Positions 59,371-64,000 of a DNA stretch of 64,000 nucleotides are shown piece after piece; positions within the stretch are counted from its first letter, which is position 1, and each line of letters starts with the position of its first letter. The position numbers and the translations under genes are program-made. This DNA comes from Portunus trituberculatus (Eukaryota > Arthropoda > Malacostraca > Decapoda > Portunidae), in NCBI RefSeq assembly GCF_017591435.1, contig NC_059289.1, positions 13,738,426 to 13,802,425 on the forward strand. Direction: 5' to 3'. The notes under the pieces are model-generated. The model searched no databases. It was not told where the DNA came from and saw nothing but the letters and a program-made list of their open reading frames with translations.

Positions 59371-59848
59371 GGGGCAGGATTCTCCACAAGGGCTCAAAGA
59401 CACAAGTTAGCCACGGGAAGATGAAGAAAAAGAGCGTTTCTGAAATTCTTGAGAACCCAGGAAGACTTTCAACCTGTAAAGAAAATGCAAAATGCACACT
59501 GAAAAAAGAAATAAACGAGAAGAAAAAAAAACGAAAACGTAAAAAATGAAAGTCTGTAATAAACGTTCTGAAGATGAAAGGACAGCGAATGAAAATAAAA
59601 TGAAAAAAAGGACTTTGAGAGAAAATGAAAAGAATCTTGACTATAAAAAGACGAAGACGAAGCAGATTACGAGGGAAAATATATAAGTATGAATAAAGTA
59701 TGGGAGAAAATTGCTAAAGGGGAATATAAGAGCGGCAGGTTTTATAACACACTGGAAAATGATGATGGAAAGAACGAGGCGATTAGAAAAGCTGGATAAA
59801 TTATGAGGTACGTCCAAGTATATGTTGTATTTTGGGAAACACTGAAGA

Positions 59849-59877
59849 TAGATAGATAGATAGATAGATATATAGAT

Positions 59878-59938
<61 letters not shown>
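59849..59938. repeat. (GATA)n-(GA)n compound array
   Basis: About eight GATA units leading into about 54 bp GA. Confidence 0.95.
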
Positions 59939-59940
<2 letters not shown>

Positions 59941-60154
59941 TTACAAGACAAGACCTGGAAAAGAATAAAAGTAAAAAATACCTTGAACAACGGAAATACT
60001 TAGAAGAAAATCAATGATAGAGCAGTAACATTGAAGAAAAAGGAAATAAAAGTATGCATAGTAAAATGAAAGAAAAATAAACAAAACTTGCTATACCGAA
60101 TGACTGAATGAAGAAACATAAAGATGAACCAGAGAAAAAGTAAAAAAAAAAAAA

Positions 60155-60305
60155 AAAACCTTAACTAAAAACTGAAGCTTCCAAACATATAGTAAGGTTA
60201 AAAGAGAAGCTTAACTAAATACTGAAACCTTCAAACATGTACTAAAAAAAGCTTAAAAAAAAGAAGCTTAACTAAATACTGAAGCTTACAAAAAATATAG
60301 TAACA
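60155..60305 (+). repeat. Tandem repeat, about 50-57 bp unit, three copies
   Basis: CTTAACTAAAWACTGAARCTTMCAAACAT recurs at about 60160, 60209 and 60267 with A-rich spacers. Confidence 0.8.
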
Positions 60306-60458
60306 AAAATATAAAATAAACAACAAAGCAAAAAAAAAAAAGACGAATATATGAAGAAAAATTGTCTGAAAATAGAAAAAAACATGAAAAATAAATAAAG
60401 ACAAACTCACAAAAATATGGAAGGTCACTTTTCAATTTCATCCCGAGTTTGGAGTTTG

Positions 60459-60896
60459 GAGGAGGAGGAGGAGGAGGAGGAGGAGGAGGAGGAGGAGGAG
60501 GAGGAGGAGGAGGAGGAGGAGGAGGAGGAGGAGGAGGAGGAGGAGAAGGAGGAGGAGGCGAAAAAAGGAGATGGAAGAAAAGGAGAAAAGGAGAAAGAGA
60601 AAGAGGAGGAAGAAAAGGAGAAAAGGAGGAAAAGGAGGAGGAGGAGGAGGAGGAGGAGCAGGGACAGGAGCAGGAGAGGGAGGAAAAGGAGAAGGAAAAG
60701 GAGGAAGAGGATAAGGAGGAGAAAAAAAGGAGAAGGATGAGGAGAAAAAGGGGAAAAAAAAGCAGAAGGAGGAAGAGGACGAGGAGAAAAAGGGAGAAGA
60801 AGAAGAAGAAGGATGAGGAGGAGAAGAAGGAAGAAGAAGAAGAAGAAGAAGAAGGAGGAAGAAGAAGAAGAAAAAGAAGAGGAGGAGGAGGAAGAA
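60459..60896. repeat. (GGA)n leading into a GGA/GAA/AAG purine tract
   Basis: About 29 perfect GGA units, then about 350 bp of almost pure purine on the + strand. The Glu-, Gly- and Arg/Lys-rich open frames are its translation artefacts. Confidence 0.96.
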
Positions 60897-61220
60897 TGTA
60901 AAGGCGTGTGGTAATACTGAAAGGAAGTAGAGGGCAGTGTGATGAGTATAAGACTGTAGAGAACAAAAAGAACGTGTGTATGGAAGGGACGTGGTGGGGT
61001 GGGTGAAATGGCAGTGGGCGTGGTAGGGGCCGTGGTGGAAGGGGGCGCAGTGAGGGGGGACCGTTGTCAGGGGCGTGTTGCTGGAAGGTGTGGGCGTGTG
61101 GGAAAGTGCAGGTGGTGATGTGTATTCTTAATGTATCGGAAGTGTTGGAAGATGTTGACTAGCCTTCTTTTTCACCCTGTCCTGTACCTGTCCATTGTGG
61201 CTTTTATCCCCTCTCCACAT

Positions 61221-61540
61221 TCTTCTTCTTCTTCTTCTTCTCTGTTTCTTCTTCTCGTTTTCCTTCTATTCTTCTTTTTCTCCTTTTCCTTCTTCTTCTT
61301 CTTCTTCTTCTTCTTCTTCTTCTTCTTCTTTTCTTCTTCTCGTTTTCCTTCTATTCTTCTTTCATTTTCTTCTTCTTCTTCTTCTTCTTCTTCTTCTTCT
61401 TCTTTTTCCTTCTATTCTTCTTCTATTTCTCTGCTTTTTCTTTTCCTTTTCCTTCTATTCTTCTTTTTCTTCTTTTCTTCTTCTTCTTCTTCTTCTTCTT
61501 CTTCTTCTTCTTCTTTATCGACCTTTTCTTGCTCTTGTTG
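61221..61540. repeat. (TTC)n polypyrimidine tract
   Basis: Several TCT/TTC blocks with TTTTCC spacers. A CGTTTTCCTTCTATTCTTCT motif recurs at about 61256 and 61341, showing internal duplication of ~85 bp. Confidence 0.96.
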
Positions 61541-62134
61541 TTCTTCTTAGATCATCACTATCTGTCATTCACCATCACCACTTTTGTACCTGTCCCATTA
61601 GCTTGTTATCCTCCCCCCCCTCTTCTTCTCTTACACCTTCTATTCTTCTAGTTCTTGTTCTTCTTGTTCATCTTCTTCTACCGCCCGTTATTCCTCCACC
61701 GCCTTCTTCTTCTTCTTCTTCTTCTTCTCCTATTTTTTTTTTTCTTCTTCTATTCTTTCAATTCTTTTTTCTTCGTTTCTTCTTCCATCATCACTATCAT
61801 TATCCACCACCACCACTTCCATCAACACAAACTTAAGAGTACTTTTTTGACGTATTTCTTTACCAATAGTTAGTTAATATTAGTTCCCAAACATTCAAAT
61901 AATGACTTGGGAATCGTTTACCGTTTTGTTAACTCCCATAAATCTTCGTCACTGTTGGGAAAGGAAACGCAACCCACAAAACCATCCATATAAAGGGTCA
62001 CACATGGCAAAGAAGTATTTTTAAGTCAGTGAAATAAAAGAAAATAGATAAAAAAAAATAAGCGTAAACACGAGAAACAAACTAAAAACAGTAAAAACAA
62101 AGTAAAAAATAAAAAAATACCGAGAACATTTTTA

Positions 62135-62345
62135 AGTTCACCTACGAAAGAAAAATAAAAACAAAACAAAATAAACCCTACAAACCACAACACAAACTAA
62201 CTTACAACACTAAACACGAGAAACGCTCCACAAAAAGAAGAAAACAACTAAAAAAAAAAACCTTCAGTTCACCTAAGAAAGAAAACACAAACAACACAAA
62301 ATAAAACCCACAAAACACAACACAAACTAACTTACAACACCGCAC
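62135..62345 (+). repeat. Tandem duplication, 130-bp period
   Basis: AGTTCACCTA at 62135 and 62265 begin two diverged units that share ACACAAACTAACTTACAACAC about 70 nt in. Confidence 0.82.
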
Positions 62346-62990
62346 ACACCAGAAAAAGAGAGAAAAAAAAATAGTACCTACAAAAACAACACACAACAAA
62401 AGCCTTGAGCCAAAGACACACATACTCTAAGCGTCCTTCAGCTCCACTTCCTAGAGACGAGGAAAACAATGCCTGAGACGTCCCAAGCTATTATTTCAGG
62501 CACAAGAAGTTACGTAAGGCCAGAATGTATGTCAGGAGCCTCTTGCTGGGTGAGTAAGGGAGGATGAGGGTGGGTAAGGGGGTCTCTGAGCATCAGGTGC
62601 GGTGACCTTAGGATGGAAAGAGAGGGAGGAGAGATAGAAAGAGGGAGAGGAAGAGGAGAGAGAGAGAGAGAGAGAGAGAGGTGGGTTGCTCAGGGAGAGT
62701 CAAGCTGGGTAGAAGTAAAGTTATCGGTCGAATGCAGATCGATGGATGGGAATATGGAAGAAGCTCGGCAAAGAGGAGGCGGAGGAGGTGTTGAAGGAGA
62801 TCCGGAATGTTACAGTGAAGAGGAGGAGGACGAGGAAGAGGAGGAAAAAGAGGAGGAGGAAGAGGAAAAGAAACTGAAAGAGAAGGAAAGAAAAAAGGAC
62901 GAGAAAAATAGAAAAGTGGAGTTGGTTAACTAAAGAACTAAAGGAGGAGAAATACAAAGGAATACAAAGATAGAACAAACAGCAGCAGGT

Positions 62991-63012
62991 GGAGGAGGAG
63001 GAGGAGGAGGAG

Positions 63013-63044
<32 letters not shown>

Positions 63045-63227
63045 AGAAGAAGAAGAAGAAGAAGAAGAAGAAGAAGAAGAAGAAGAAGAAGAAGAAGAAG
63101 AAGAAGAAGAAGAAGAAGAAGAAGAAGAAGAAGAAGAAGAAGAAGAAGAAGAAGAAGAAGAAGAAGAAGAAGAAGAAGAAGAAGAAGAAGAAGAAGAAGA
63201 AGAAGAAGAAGAAGAAGAAGAAGAAGA

Positions 63228-63304
<77 letters not shown>

Positions 63305-63309
63305 AGAAA
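62991..63309. repeat. (GGA)n-(GAA)n-(GA)n pure-purine composite array
   Basis: 319 bp with no pyrimidine on the + strand: about 50 bp GGA-type, about 64 GAA units, then about 35 GA units. Confidence 0.98.
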
Positions 63310-63794
63310 TTACAATTAAGAGGAGGAGATATAAAAAGGAAAGAATGGTGATGTAGTAGAAGAGGAGAGAAAAATTAAGAGGAAAAAATACGGCGATTAT
63401 CTACTGAAAACAGAGAGCACAAGAAAAAAAAAAGGAGAAAAACCAAATAACGACGATTTATGAAAGAGACTAAAAATAAAAATAAAAATAACAAAGTAAA
63501 AAAAAAACATAAGAAAGAGGAGAAGAGAACGTGATTTACTAGAGAAAGTAGAAAAGGAAGACGTGGATGAAGCAATACTGGTCTGCTAAAACAAAAAAAA
63601 AACTAGAGAATGAAGAAAGAAAAACAAGGAAGGAGGAAGAGAAGAAAAGAAAAAGAAGATGAAAAGAGAGAAAAGAAGAAAGAAGGAAAAGAGAAGAATA
63701 AAGTGATGCTGGTCTACTTTGGATACTAGAAAGGGAAGAAGAAAAAACTGAGGAAGTGTTTGAAGTCTACTAAGAAACAAGAGGAGCGGAATAA

Positions 63795-63880
63795 GGAGGA
63801 GGAGGAGGAGGAGGAGGAGGAGAGGAGGAGGAGGAGGAGGAGGAGGAGGAGGAGGAGGAGGAGGAGGAGGAGGAGGAGGA
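63795..63880. repeat. (GGA)n array
   Basis: About 28 GGA units with one GA slip. Confidence 0.96.
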
Positions 63881-64000
63881 TGGTAAGTAGTGCACAAGGG
63901 CGATGGCAGCGAGATAAGAATGTTGGTCTGTCATCAAAAATACTGACGCTACTAATGATCTGAATGAAGGCAGTGACGAACCCTCAAGGTGATCCCAGAG

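Noticed and set aside
60417..60901. Glu-, Gly- and Lys/Arg-rich frames resembling acidic nuclear proteins
   Set aside because: Pure translation of GGA/GAA repeat; all three frames look equally coding.

Overview
The window looks like nuclear DNA of an arthropod, most likely a decapod crustacean. The reasons are two animal genes of arthropod type with canonical GT-AG introns, an extreme density of very long di- and trinucleotide microsatellites, and tRNA-derived SINEs. The species is inferred, not proven. No bacterial, phage, CRISPR or operon structure is present.

Two protein-coding genes can be supported, both on the minus strand. (1) Positions 1-992 hold the 5' part of a CD36/SCARB-family scavenger receptor gene: 330 codons in one uninterrupted exon, running off the left edge. 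(2) Positions 10130-40081 hold a complete SLC6 neurotransmitter transporter gene of the GABA-transporter (GAT1/SLC6A1-like) type. I could assemble 13 coding exons (274, 132, 102, 187, 133, 135, 104, 125, 113, 132, 204, 174 and 87 nt). They join in frame to 1902 nt, i.e. 633 residues plus stop, with GT/AG at every junction. Intron 1 (10.2 kb) and intron 12 (6.3 kb) are the largest.

The rest is introns and intergenic DNA dominated by repeats. There are more than 60 microsatellite arrays: (CA/GT)n, (GA/CT)n, (TA)n, (CTA)n, (GGA)n and (GAA)n. Eight SINE copies (two related families with tRNA-Val-like heads and a shared body) are each bordered on both sides by (CA)n/(GT)n. About six copies of a ~190-215 bp element ending in TTAA+CCCTTCA...TGAAGGG+TTAA look like a piggyBac-type MITE family. 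Small local duplications and minisatellites also occur.

Region by region: 1-1 kb CD36 exon; 1-10 kb intergenic, with (TA), (CA) and (CTA) arrays, one SINE, one MITE and a CCAAT/TATA promoter-like block near 8.0-8.2 kb; 10.1-40.1 kb the transporter with its introns; 40.1-40.3 kb a probable 5'UTR exon; 40.3-64 kb no recognised protein gene, but MITEs, one SINE and a strongly purine-skewed, microsatellite-packed right end (55-64 kb).

The genes do not form a functional unit. One encodes a lipid/ligand-binding membrane receptor and the other a Na+/Cl--coupled transporter. I found no convincing new multi-gene system. The most interesting signals are the association of SINEs with CA repeats, the piggyBac-type MITEs, the microsatellites placed within about 25 nt of several transporter splice sites, and unusual substrate-site residues in the transporter.
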